Positions 1 through 6,293 of a DNA stretch of 16,723 bases are shown in pieces. Position 1 is the first letter of the stretch, and each line of letters begins with the position of its first letter. A program made the translations under genes and the position numbers. The stretch comes from an uncultured Candidatus Competibacteraceae bacterium (lineage in GTDB: Bacteria > Pseudomonadota > Gammaproteobacteria > Competibacterales > Competibacteraceae). The DNA lies in the NCBI GenBank assembly GCA_937960715.1, contig CALGOO010000273.1, positions 1 through 16,723 on the forward strand. Direction: 5' to 3'. The notes beneath the pieces were generated by a model, which searched no databases, was not told the origin of the DNA, and saw only the letters and a list, made by a program, of their open reading frames with translations.

Positions 1-43
1 CTACAAGCACGGTCCGGCTGGAATCTGAACCCGGTAAAAATGC

Positions 44-82
44 TTGTTGTTTTTTTATGTATAAAAAGACAAAAAACAACAA
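44..82. repeat. AT-rich inverted repeat
   Basis: Perfect 12-bp arms, TTGTTGTTTTTT at 44-55 and its reverse complement at 71-82, are separated by 15 AT-rich bases. The repeat lies about 145 bases before the first gene. Its T-run in the left arm and A-run in the right arm could form a weak hairpin. It could equally be the bidirectional tail of a terminator for an upstream gene outside the window, or a protein-binding dyad. No GC-rich stem core is present, so a strong intrinsic terminator is unlikely. I see no gene in 1-225. Confidence 0.4.
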
Positions 83-169
83 AATGGTGGCCATGATCAA
101 CACCAATGCTTTCCATCACCGGTCACCTGGAATTCAGCCTGGTTTAAGACAGACCCCCTAAAGTAACGC

Positions 170-193
170 GCAAGCCTTGGTAACCAGGCTTGC
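170..193 (+). promoter_or_regulatory. Leader hairpin upstream of the first PepSY gene
   Basis: Arms GCAAGCCT (170-177) and AGGCTTGC (186-193) are perfect complements around an 8-base loop. They end about 18 bases before the GGAGG ribosome site at 212-216. The position suggests either a 5' untranslated stem that stabilises the message or an operator dyad. I did not find a convincing -35/-10 pair next to it. Confidence 0.35.
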
Positions 194-225
194 AATTTCA
201 AAATCCAACCCGGAGGTCAATCCCA

Positions 226-552
226 ATGAACCCGCGTCAACTGATCAACGCCGTGGCCCTGGCCATGATCGCAACCACCACCACGACTACCGCCATTGCC
301 GCCGGTGAAGCGCCCGCCACCCCGCCACCCGCCACTCCAACCAAGGCCGCTCCAGCTCAAGCTGGCATCACCAAGGAACAGGCCATCCAAATGGCCCTCA
401 AGGCCCATCCAGGAGAGGTCACCAAGGCTTACGAGGACACCAAGAAGGGCAAAAAGACCTGGGAGGTCAAGATCAAGGGCAACGATGGCAAGAAGTGGGA
501 GGTGTATTACGATATCAAGACCGGCGAACTGGTCGCCGAGGAAGCCGACTAA
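226..552 (+). CDS. Secreted PepSY-domain protein (first copy)
   Basis: This 108-aa protein has an N-terminal signal sequence (hydrophobic residues about 7-25, likely cleavage after the Ala-rich AIA/IAA motif near 23-26). A Pro/Ala-rich linker (about 28-46) follows. One PepSY unit spans about 47-106: a helix with ITKEQAIQMALKAHPGEV, then a strand pair ending in YYDIKTGELV. PepSY domains are small periplasmic or extracellular modules, often inhibitory or ligand-sensing; no enzyme activity is expected. The start at 226 is chosen because GGAGG (212-216) sits nine bases upstream and the signal peptide begins there. A TTG at 190 in the same frame would add an unlikely pre-extension. It precedes a cytochrome b gene and a two-component system, so a periplasmic partner role is inferred. 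Confidence 0.85.
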   Translation: MNPRQLINAVALAMIATTTTTTAIAAGEAPATPPPATPTKAAPAQAGITKEQAIQMALKAHPGEVTKAYEDTKKGKKTWEVKIKGNDGKKWEVYYDIKTGELVAEEAD

Positions 553-565
553 TCGCTGAAGAGAC

Positions 566-607
566 CCCGCCTCCTCCCACTGGCTTTATCGCCATGGCGG
601 AGGCGGG
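566..607 (+). promoter_or_regulatory. Intercistronic hairpin between PepSY and cytochrome b genes
   Basis: CCCGCCTCC (566-574) pairs perfectly with GGAGGCGGG (599-607). An inner TGGC/GCCA pair (581-584 with 591-594) makes a long interrupted stem. No T-run follows, so it is not a canonical terminator. Its right arm ends only five bases before the GAGAGGAG ribosome site (612-619) of the cytochrome gene. It may set differential expression by attenuation, RNA processing or message stability. This is inferred from sequence only. Confidence 0.5.
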
Positions 608-630
608 ACCTGAGAGGAGTAGAGGCTTCC

Positions 631-1242
631 ATGACCAACCCCGATGCCAACGAAATCCCTGTCTGGGACCCACCGGTCCGTCTGTTCCACTGGACCCTGG
701 TGATTGCTTTCACCCTCGCCTACCTTAGCCAGGGCGAACCTTTTGAGGAGTTGCAGGATCGTCTGGACGGCGAATGGTTGCAAACCCTCCATGTCTGGGC
801 GGGCTATACCGTCGCCGGGTTGCTGCTGTTCCGATTGTTCTGGGGTTTCGCTGGACCGCGTCATGCCCGGTTCGCCGATTTCGTGCGCGGACCGCGCGAA
901 ACCTTGTGCTACGTCAAGGGTGTGTTGACCCTACGCGCGCCGCGCCATTTGGGACACAATCCCGCCGGCGGCGCGATGATCGTCATCCTACTGTTGAGCC
1001 TGAGCGGCACCGTCGTCGCCGGGCTGGTGCTGTACGGCGCCGACAAGGGACTGGGTCCATTGGCGGGATTGTTGCTGGACAGCAGCGAAGCGACCATTCA
1101 CTCCATCAAGGAGGTTCACGAATTCCTCGCCAACTTCACCCTGCTGCTGGTGGTGGGGCACCTGGTCGGCGTGATTTGGGAAAGTCTGCTGCACCGCGAG
1201 AACCTGGCCCGCGCCATGATCACCGGCCGCAAGCGGGCCTGA
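631..1242 (+). CDS. Cytochrome b561-type di-haem membrane protein
   Basis: A 203-aa integral membrane protein of the bacterial cytochrome b561 / Ni-Fe-hydrogenase cytochrome b superfamily. Four hydrophobic helices are visible at about 16-34, 52-72, 112-136 and 165-185. Candidate haem-ligand histidines are H20 (VRLFHW), H54 (TLHVWAGY), H163 (KEVHEF) and H177 (VVGHLVG), the usual pattern of two per haem across the membrane. Other histidines (78, 106, 109) lie in the central loop. Such proteins shuttle electrons between the quinone pool and periplasmic partners. The ribosome site GAGAGGAG is at 612-619. It is flanked by two PepSY genes rather than a diheme cytochrome c, so its electron partner is not evident here. 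The family call is confident; the physiological substrate is unknown. Confidence 0.9.
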   Translation: MTNPDANEIPVWDPPVRLFHWTLVIAFTLAYLSQGEPFEELQDRLDGEWLQTLHVWAGYTVAGLLLFRLFWGFAGPRHARFADFVRGPRETLCYVKGVLTLRAPRHLGHNPAGGAMIVILLLSLSGTVVAGLVLYGADKGLGPLAGLLLDSSEATIHSIKEVHEFLANFTLLLVVGHLVGVIWESLLHRENLARAMITGRKRA

Positions 1243-1271
1243 GCGCGGCGCCATCCTGGGGAAACGAGCCC

Positions 1272-1598
1272 ATGCGTCGCCTTGCCGGACCCGCCGCTGT
1301 CCTGCTGCTGGCGGTGGGTCTTCTGGTTCCCGACCCGGTCAGCGCCGGACGCGATCAGGAGGAAATCCGCCGTCTGCGGGGCGCGGGACAAATCTTGTCC
1401 TTGGAAACCATCATCGCCAATCACCGTCGCCAGCACCCCGGCGGTCAATTGCTGGAGGCGGAACTGGAGTTCGAGCGAGATCGTTATGTCTACGAACTGA
1501 AGATGCTGGGCGACGACGGCGTGGTGCTTGAGTTCGAATACGACGCCCGCACCGGCGAGTTGTGGCGCGTGGAGCACGAACGAGCGTGGAAGAGGTAG
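1272..1598 (+). CDS. Secreted PepSY-domain protein (second copy)
   Basis: This 108-aa protein has a signal peptide (hydrophobic residues 6-20, probable cleavage after VSA at 23-25). A single PepSY-like unit follows at about 40-103: SLETIIANHRRQHPGGQLLE, then strands ending in FEYDARTGELWRVE. The YDARTGEL turn parallels YDIKTGEL in the first PepSY protein of the cluster. The start at 1272 is supported by GGGGA at 1258-1262 and by the signal sequence; the reading frame is open far upstream but overlaps the cytochrome gene. It ends two bases before the response-regulator start, so it is almost certainly co-transcribed and may act as the periplasmic input or modulator of the downstream kinase (inference). 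Confidence 0.85.
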   Translation: MRRLAGPAAVLLLAVGLLVPDPVSAGRDQEEIRRLRGAGQILSLETIIANHRRQHPGGQLLEAELEFERDRYVYELKMLGDDGVVLEFEYDARTGELWRVEHERAWKR

Positions 1599-1600
1599 CG

Positions 1601-2272
1601 ATGCGCTTGTTGCTGGTCGAGGACGACGCCGTCTTGAGCGGCCGGTTGCGAACCGAACTGACGCAGGCTGGCTTTGCCGTCGATGTGGCGGACAACGGTG
1701 TGGAAGCCGAATTCATGGGGGACTCCGAACCCTACGACATGGTGGTGTTGGATTTGGGCCTGCCCGGCCGTTCCGGGCTGGACGTACTGCGTCACTGGCG
1801 CGCGGCTGGCAATCCGGTCCCGGTGCTGGTTCTGACCGCTCGCGACGCCTGGCACGAAAAGGTCGATGGCTTCAAGGCCGGCGCCGACGATTATCTGGGT
1901 AAGCCGTTCCATGTGGCTGAATTGCTAGCTCGGCTTCAGGCTCTGCTGCGGCGCGGCGTCGCCCGACCGCACGGTCCCTTGCGGGTTGCCGGTCTGGAGC
2001 TGGATGAAGACACCCAGACCGCGCGAATCCTGGCCACGGATGAAACCTTCGAGCTGACCGGCACCGAATTCCGCCTGCTCCGCTACTTCATGCGCCATCC
2101 GGGCCGGGTGTTGTCCAAAAGCCGACTCGCCGAGCATATCTACGATTTCGACGCCGAGCGCGACAGCAACGTGCTGGAGGTTTACATCAACCGGCTGCGC
2201 CGCAAGCTAGGCCGCGAATGGATCGTCACCCGTCGCGGTCAGGGCTACATCCTTGGAGCCGACGACGCATGA
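1601..2272 (+). CDS. OmpR-family response regulator, PhoP-like
   Basis: A 223-aa two-domain regulator. The receiver domain (1-118) has the acidic pair D8/D9, the phospho-acceptor D51 (VVLDLGLPG), T79 (LVLTAR) and K101 (GKPFH). A winged helix-turn-helix DNA-binding domain (about 126-218) ends in the typical RRGQGYIL wing. The stretch LTARDAWHEKVDGFKAGADDY resembles E. coli PhoP more than OmpR, placing it in the PhoP/QseB subgroup. The start at 1601 gives the canonical MRLLLVEDD N-terminus, with AGAGG (1591-1595) inside the end of the preceding PepSY gene. Its stop overlaps the kinase start (ATGA), indicating translational coupling. Likely targets include its own cluster, but no binding site was identified. 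Confidence 0.93.
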   Translation: MRLLLVEDDAVLSGRLRTELTQAGFAVDVADNGVEAEFMGDSEPYDMVVLDLGLPGRSGLDVLRHWRAAGNPVPVLVLTARDAWHEKVDGFKAGADDYLGKPFHVAELLARLQALLRRGVARPHGPLRVAGLELDEDTQTARILATDETFELTGTEFRLLRYFMRHPGRVLSKSRLAEHIYDFDAERDSNVLEVYINRLRRKLGREWIVTRRGQGYILGADDA

Positions 2273-3615
2273 CCTCGCTGCAAGCCCGGCTATCCACCGG
2301 CTTGATTTCGGCGTTGATTCTGTTGACTATCCTGGCGGTCGCCGTCGGTGGCTATTCGCTGCGCCAGATGGCCGAGAATTTCGTCGCGGCTCGCCTGGAA
2401 CACGATTTGGAAACCGTGCTGGCCGCCTTGAGCTTCGATGCCAGCGGTCAACCGCAACTAGCCGCTGACCGGATCGGCGCCAACTTCCGCCAGCCGTATT
2501 CCGGCCACTACTACCAGATCGAAACCGCCAGCGGCGAACTCTGTTCCCGCTCGCTGTGGGACGCCGACCTGACGCTGCCGCCGCTAGCCCCCGACCGCGT
2601 CACCCGAACCTTCGTCACAGGCCCGCAGGACCAGCGACTGCTGCTGGTCGGTCGCGCCTTCCGGGTCCAGGATCGGCCGGTCACCATCGCCGTGACCGAG
2701 GATTTCGCGCCGGTGAACGCTGGCCTCCGGCGTCTGTTGCTGGAATTCGTGCTCATCGCCCTGGCGATGTTTGGCGTGCTGCTGCTGTCGCAAAGGCGGA
2801 TCGTGCGGCGTGGCCTGGCGCCGCTGGAACAGGTCCGCCGTGAACTGCCCCGGCTGGCGCGCGGCGAAATTCCGCAACTGTCGCTGGAAGCACCGGATGA
2901 GGTGCGGCCGCTGGTCGCGGAACTTAATCGTTTGCTGGACTTGTTGAACCAGCGCCAGCGCCGGTCTCGCCATGCCCTGGGTAATCTCGCCCATGCCTTG
3001 AAAACGCCTCTGACCGCCCTTACCCAACTTGCCGAGCAACCTCCCCCCCCCGGCGACGCCACCGGCTGGTGGCGGGAGTTACGCCAGCAACTTCGGCAAA
3101 TTCGCGCCTTGACCGAGCGCGAACTCAAGCGGGCACGTATCGCGGGCGGTGGCGCGCCCGGCCAGCGAGTGCTGCTTGAGCGGGAGGTAGCCGATTTAAT
3201 CGCGACCTTGCGCCGCATTCATCGCGACCGGGATCTTGCTATCGAAGTCCGGATTCCGCCGGGCAGCGGGTTCGTTGGCGACCGGGACGACTTGCTGGAA
3301 TTGCTGGGAAATCTGCTGGATAACGCCTGTCAGTGGGCGGAAACCGAGGTATGGTTGACCGCTGGCGCGGACGCGGGGCGGCTCTGGTTGCGGATCGAGG
3401 ACGACGGGTCGGGCTGCCCGCCGGAGCAGTTGGAAGCGTTGCGGCAACGCGGGACGCGAATCGACGAGTCCCGCGCCGGTCATGGTTTGGGTCTGGCCAT
3501 CGTCGGCGACATCGTCGCGCAATATGGCGGAACCTTGCGGTTGGGCCGTTCCGAGGCCTTGGGCGGCTTTCTTGCCGAGGTCACATTGCCTTGCCCGTCG
3601 GCCGACGATCCATAG
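2269..3615 (+). CDS. PhoQ-like sensor histidine kinase
   Basis: A 448-aa membrane kinase. Two transmembrane helices (about 10-30 and 158-174) flank a periplasmic sensor of about 125 residues, followed by a HAMP-like linker (175-232). The H-box is NLAHALKTPLTAL with phospho-acceptor H252; the KTP form resembles PhoQ (SLKTP) rather than ELRTP kinases. The catalytic domain holds the N-box GNLLDNAC (N348, N352), the G1 box DDGSG (378-382) and the G2 box GHGLGLA (404-410). The periplasmic domain has one cysteine (LCSRS) and no obvious acidic Mg2+-binding patch like that of PhoQ, so its signal probably differs. The upstream cytochrome b and PepSY genes suggest a redox or envelope cue (inference). 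The start at 2269 overlaps the regulator stop by four bases. Confidence 0.92.
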   Translation: MTSLQARLSTGLISALILLTILAVAVGGYSLRQMAENFVAARLEHDLETVLAALSFDASGQPQLAADRIGANFRQPYSGHYYQIETASGELCSRSLWDADLTLPPLAPDRVTRTFVTGPQDQRLLLVGRAFRVQDRPVTIAVTEDFAPVNAGLRRLLLEFVLIALAMFGVLLLSQRRIVRRGLAPLEQVRRELPRLARGEIPQLSLEAPDEVRPLVAELNRLLDLLNQRQRRSRHALGNLAHALKTPLTALTQLAEQPPPPGDATGWWRELRQQLRQIRALTERELKRARIAGGGAPGQRVLLEREVADLIATLRRIHRDRDLAIEVRIPPGSGFVGDRDDLLELLGNLLDNACQWAETEVWLTAGADAGRLWLRIEDDGSGCPPEQLEALRQRGTRIDESRAGHGLGLAIVGDIVAQYGGTLRLGRSEALGGFLAEVTLPCPSADDP

Positions 3616-3616
3616 G

Positions 3617-3640
3617 AAAACCCCCGCGTGGAGCGGGGGG
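3617..3640 (-). terminator. Intrinsic terminator for the 92-aa gene
   Basis: The stem CCCCCGC (3621-3627) / GCGGGGG (3633-3639) has a five-base loop. Read on the minus strand it is followed by TTTT (complement of 3617-3620), a standard intrinsic terminator about 15 bases past the stop of the minus-strand gene. On the plus strand no T-run follows, so it would be a poor terminator for the kinase operon, though the stem may still protect its 3' end. Confidence 0.75.
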
Positions 3641-3654
3641 CGGTCAGCGCGGAG

Positions 3655-3933
3655 TCAGACAGCTTCGCATTCGATCGCGTGGGGGTGGTCGGCGGCGAAG
3701 TGATCCAACACCTCTCTCCAATGCCGCGCTTCCCCTGGATGGCCATGACGCGTGGCCATTTCGATATCATCCTCGATGATGTGTTCGATGGTGAACTCAC
3801 CACCGGGATTGTGAGCCAGCCAACAACCCATCTCGGCGGCGACGATTTCCGGCACATGCTCGTGTTCGGCGATGGCCGCGATCTCTTCTTCGTCCAGGTC
3901 GCTCAACCCGACGCAATCCTCGAAGCTCAACAT
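3655..3933 (-). CDS. Small acidic, histidine-rich conserved-looking protein of unknown function
   Basis: A 92-aa soluble protein beginning MLSFEDCVGLSDLDEEEIAA. It is strongly acidic, with ten histidines (24, 26, 41, 51, 63, 65, 71, 78, 83, 85) and three cysteines (7, 37, 89), and appears mostly helical; no signal peptide or membrane segment is present. I believe similar short proteins occur in other beta/gammaproteobacteria, but I cannot name a function. The start at 3933 is chosen because GAGGAG (3941-3946) lies seven bases upstream; an in-frame start at 3975 would lie within the leader. Transcription appears to pass a riboswitch and terminator (3979-4102) before reaching it. His/Cys content hints at metal binding, but this is speculation. 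Confidence 0.8.
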   Translation of the reverse strand: MLSFEDCVGLSDLDEEEIAAIAEHEHVPEIVAAEMGCWLAHNPGGEFTIEHIIEDDIEMATRHGHPGEARHWREVLDHFAADHPHAIECEAV

Positions 3934-3978
3934 GACACGTCTCCTCATCTCTGACTGCTGATTCGCACATCCCAAAAT

Positions 3979-4031
3979 AAAAAACCGGACCGCCCTCGAC
4001 GACCCTGACGAGGTCGTCTCCGGCAGTCCGG
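3979..4031 (-). terminator. Leader terminator (expression platform) of the 92-aa gene
   Basis: On the minus strand CCGGACTGCC (4031-4022) pairs over ten bases (one G-T wobble) with GGCGGTCCGG (3994-3985). Across a symmetric 3x3 internal loop, GACGACC (4018-4012) pairs with GGTCGTC (4004-3998) around a seven-base loop. Six T residues follow (3984-3979). It lies about 45 bases before the ATG at 3933, so it would stop transcription in the leader. The 5' arm overlaps the 3' end of the predicted aptamer (4031-4019), so aptamer folding and terminator folding should exclude each other. Confidence 0.85.
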
Positions 4032-4102
4032 CAGTCCTGAATTCTCTACAGGATCCGCGACTTTCCGCCCCTATCTCACGGTAGGTTCGGCTTTTATCCG
4101 AA
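4019..4102 (-). ncRNA. Candidate GEMM-I (cyclic di-GMP class I-like) riboswitch aptamer
   Basis: Read on the minus strand, three helices form a GEMM-like junction. P1 is TTCGG (4102-4098) with CCGGA (4023-4019). The second helix starts near AAAGCCGAACC and has a GTGA (GNRA) tetraloop in CCTACCGTGAGATAGG. The third is CGG-A-TCCTG with CAGGA-CTG-CCG. Landmarks GGGGCGGAAAGTC, CGGATCC and ACTGCCGGACTGCC resemble the GEMM-I consensus GGGACGCAAAGCC, CGGGTCC and TAGCCGGGTTGCC. Departures include GCCGAACC where GGCAAACC is usual, leaving one C-U mismatch in the second helix. P1 overlaps the terminator arm, so ligand binding should favour read-through (ON switch, inferred). Ligand identity (c-di-GMP or cGAMP) cannot be decided by eye. 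Confidence 0.5.
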
Positions 4103-4106
4103 TCGT

Positions 4107-4120
4107 TTAACCTTGGTTAA
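4107..4120. promoter_or_regulatory. TTAACC/GGTTAA dyad near the riboswitch transcription start
   Basis: Perfect 6-bp arms (4107-4112 and 4115-4120) with a two-base centre lie just outside the predicted aptamer. They sit where a minus-strand transcript carrying the riboswitch should begin. A weak minus-strand -10-like TAGATT (4124-4119) sits beside it, but I found no good -35. It could be an operator shared by the two divergent genes. Support is positional only. Confidence 0.25.
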
Positions 4121-4121
4121 T

Positions 4122-4235
4122 CTAACATAAAAACGTCAATTTGCACAGGGTAATGCAAGGGCTGGCCAGGGTGAGCACGCCAAAGTAGTAGAGCAGGGCG
4201 GCGAGGAAGTCCGGCGTGCGCGGGGCGGTCAGCAC
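4122..4235 (-). CDS. Possible small hydrophobic ORF or gene remnant
   Basis: A GTG-initiated frame of 37 codons encodes a peptide with one membrane-like helix (about residues 9-31, FLAALLYYFGVLTLASP) and three cysteines near or after it. Its first 25 or so codons have almost uniformly G or C at the third position, like the real genes nearby, and this bias collapses towards the 3' end. That pattern suggests a genuine small protein or the decayed end of a former gene. No clear ribosome site precedes the GTG, and the frame is open upstream into antisense of the transporter gene. It would lie just upstream of the riboswitch on the same strand. Treat as tentative. Confidence 0.22.
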   Translation of the reverse strand: MLTAPRTPDFLAALLYYFGVLTLASPCITLCKLTFLC

Positions 4236-4304
4236 GTCGCATCGGAATACTTTTCGTAAATGGCGGCGGCGCTCCGGTTGTGGGATAGTGACCGGCGAAG
4301 AACA

Positions 4305-6293
4305 ATGACGAGAACCGAGAACCCTCACATGCCGTTCCTCGCCAAGCTTTGGGAAGCGGTCATTGGCAAACCGCACGATCCACTCCGCCCAGAAACCCGC
4401 CATAACATGGCCCTCGTCGCTTTCCTGGCCTGGGTCAGCCTCGGCGCCGACGGTTTGTCCTCCGCCTGCTACGGCCCCGAGGAAGCTTTTCTGGCGCTGG
4501 GTCAGTACACCCACTTCGGTCTGTACCTGGCCGCCGCCACTTTCGTGACCGTATTCATCATCGCCCTGGCCTACAACCAGGTCATCGAGCTGTTCCCTTC
4601 GGGCGGCGGCGGTTACAAGGTGGCGACCCAACTGTTGGGTTCCAGGGCCGGGCTGGTCTCTGGCTCGGCCCTGCTGGTGGATTACGTGCTGACCATCGCC
4701 ATCTCCATCGCCGCCGGCGTGGACGCGCTGTTCAGCCTGCTGCCGCCCGGCGCTCAACCCCACAAGCTCATGACGGAGATCATGCTGGGCATCCTCCTCA
4801 TCGTACTCAACCTGCGGGGGATGAAGGAATCCATCAAGGTGCTGCTGCCCCTCTTCCTCGGCTTTTTCGTAACTCATGTCCTGCTGATCGTCCATGGCGT
4901 GATCGCTCATGCCGATGGTCTGCCCCGCCTGATTCCGGACACCATCGCCGAAACCGAGCATCTGACCCAGCAGATGGGTTGGGTATTCGCCGTCTCGCTG
5001 TTCCTGCGGGCCTACTCGCTGGGCGGCGGCACCTACACTGGCCTGGAGGCGGTCTCCAACAACGTCAACATGTTGACCGAGCCGCGCGTCCGCACCGGTC
5101 GGTACACCATGCTCTACATGGCGGGCTCGCTCAGCTTCATCGCCGGTGGCGTCATCCTGCTGTATCTTCTCTGGAACGTGCAACCGGTCGCCCATCAGAC
5201 GCTAAACGCGGTTGCCTTCAGCGCCATCATCGACAGTTGGCGACTCGATCCGATTCTCAGCCATGGGTTGCTGGCGGTGGTGATGTTGCTGGAAGCCGGC
5301 TTGTTGTTCGTCGCCGCCAACACCGGTTTCCTCGGCGGACCGACGGTGCTGGCCAACATGGCGGTCGATTCCTGGGTGCCGCGCCAGTTTCGCAACCTGT
5401 CGGGCCGGCTGGTCACCCAGAACGGCATCCTTCTGATGGGGCTGGGGGCGCTCGGCATTCTGTTGTGGACCCAGGGCGACGTATCGGTATTGGTGGTGCT
5501 GTACAGCATCAACGTGTTCATCACGTTCTCGCTGTCGCTGCTCGGCCTGTCCCTGCACTGGTGGACCAGTCGCTACGACGAGCGCGGGTGGAAATCGCGA
5601 CTGGCGCTGTCCTTGCTGGGCTTCGCGGTCACCGGCGGCATCCTGGTGGTGACGGTGGTGGAAAAGTTCACCGAGGGTGGCTGGTTCACCATTCTGATCA
5701 CCGGCCTGATCATCGGCGTCTGCGCGTTGATCAAGCGCCACTACGAGCGGGTCCGCGTGCAGTTGCGCGCCATCGACGCCCTCTACGCGCCACGTCCGAG
5801 CTGGGGTGAGGATTTACCGGCGCCCCCGCTGAATCCGGAGCTGCCCACCGCGATCTTTCTGGTCGGCAAGAACCGCGGCCTCGGCATGTATACCCTCAAA
5901 TGGCTGAATGAAGTGTTCACTGGCCATTTCAGGAATTTCATCTTTCTGAGCGTCGGCGAGGTGGATGCGGAGAGCTACGGCGGTAAGGGCGCGCTGCGCT
6001 CGCTTCAGTATCAGATCGAGAATTCCCTGCGCTATTACGTCAACTATTGTCACGGTCAAGGCTGGGCGGCGACATCCCACGCCGCCTACGGCGCCGACGT
6101 GGAAGCGGAATTGGAGAAGCTGGTGGTCAAGGTGGTCGAGGAATATCCCAACAGCGTGTGCCTGGGCAGCAAGCTGATCTTCGACGACGAAAGCTGGTTG
6201 ATCTCGTGGCTGCACAATCACACCGCGATCGCCATGCAACGCCGCCTGCATCTGCGAGAAATCCAGATGATCGTCACGCCGATCCGGATCTAG
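4305..6293 (+). CDS. KimA-like potassium transporter (APC superfamily, KUP-like)
   Basis: A 662-aa transporter. About 12 membrane helices (residues 35-495) precede a cytosolic C-terminal domain (about 515-662), resembling B. subtilis KimA in layout. Shared signatures include IGKP near the N-terminus, GADGLSSACYG (D49, Y56), the FPSGGGGY loop, LLVDYVLT (D126, Y127, T130), ILNLRG, YTGLEAVSN (T245, E248) and FVAANTGF. The Asp/Tyr/Thr/Glu set matches residues that bind K+ or couple protons in KimA, so K+/H+ symport is likely. A broader amino-acid permease role cannot be excluded. The C-terminal region (VGKNRGLGMYTLKWL onward) looks Usp-like and may be regulatory. Starts at 4305 (weak GAAG upstream) and 4329 are both possible; 4260 has no ribosome site. 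It is transcribed divergently from the riboswitch gene. Confidence 0.82.
   Translation: MTRTENPHMPFLAKLWEAVIGKPHDPLRPETRHNMALVAFLAWVSLGADGLSSACYGPEEAFLALGQYTHFGLYLAAATFVTVFIIALAYNQVIELFPSGGGGYKVATQLLGSRAGLVSGSALLVDYVLTIAISIAAGVDALFSLLPPGAQPHKLMTEIMLGILLIVLNLRGMKESIKVLLPLFLGFFVTHVLLIVHGVIAHADGLPRLIPDTIAETEHLTQQMGWVFAVSLFLRAYSLGGGTYTGLEAVSNNVNMLTEPRVRTGRYTMLYMAGSLSFIAGGVILLYLLWNVQPVAHQTLNAVAFSAIIDSWRLDPILSHGLLAVVMLLEAGLLFVAANTGFLGGPTVLANMAVDSWVPRQFRNLSGRLVTQNGILLMGLGALGILLWTQGDVSVLVVLYSINVFITFSLSLLGLSLHWWTSRYDERGWKSRLALSLLGFAVTGGILVVTVVEKFTEGGWFTILITGLIIGVCALIKRHYERVRVQLRAIDALYAPRPSWGEDLPAPPLNPELPTAIFLVGKNRGLGMYTLKWLNEVFTGHFRNFIFLSVGEVDAESYGGKGALRSLQYQIENSLRYYVNYCHGQGWAATSHAAYGADVEAELEKLVVKVVEEYPNSVCLGSKLIFDDESWLISWLHNHTAIAMQRRLHLREIQMIVTPIRI

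Noticed and set aside
4119..4139. Minus-strand TTGACG (4139-4134) as a -35 box for the riboswitch transcript
   Set aside because: No -10-like hexamer lies 16-18 bases downstream. The nearest candidates give spacers of about 8-9 or 23 bases.
4103..4304. Cyclic di-AMP (ydaO-type) riboswitch ahead of the KimA-like gene
   Set aside because: I looked for one because KimA genes often carry it, but no characteristic motif or long plus-strand structured leader is visible. The structured RNA here reads on the minus strand.
4122..5195. 357-codon minus-strand open frame
   Set aside because: Most of it is antisense to the well-supported KimA-like transporter and its product is low-complexity Gln/Asp/Gly-rich. 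Only its last 37 codons outside the transporter were kept as a tentative feature.
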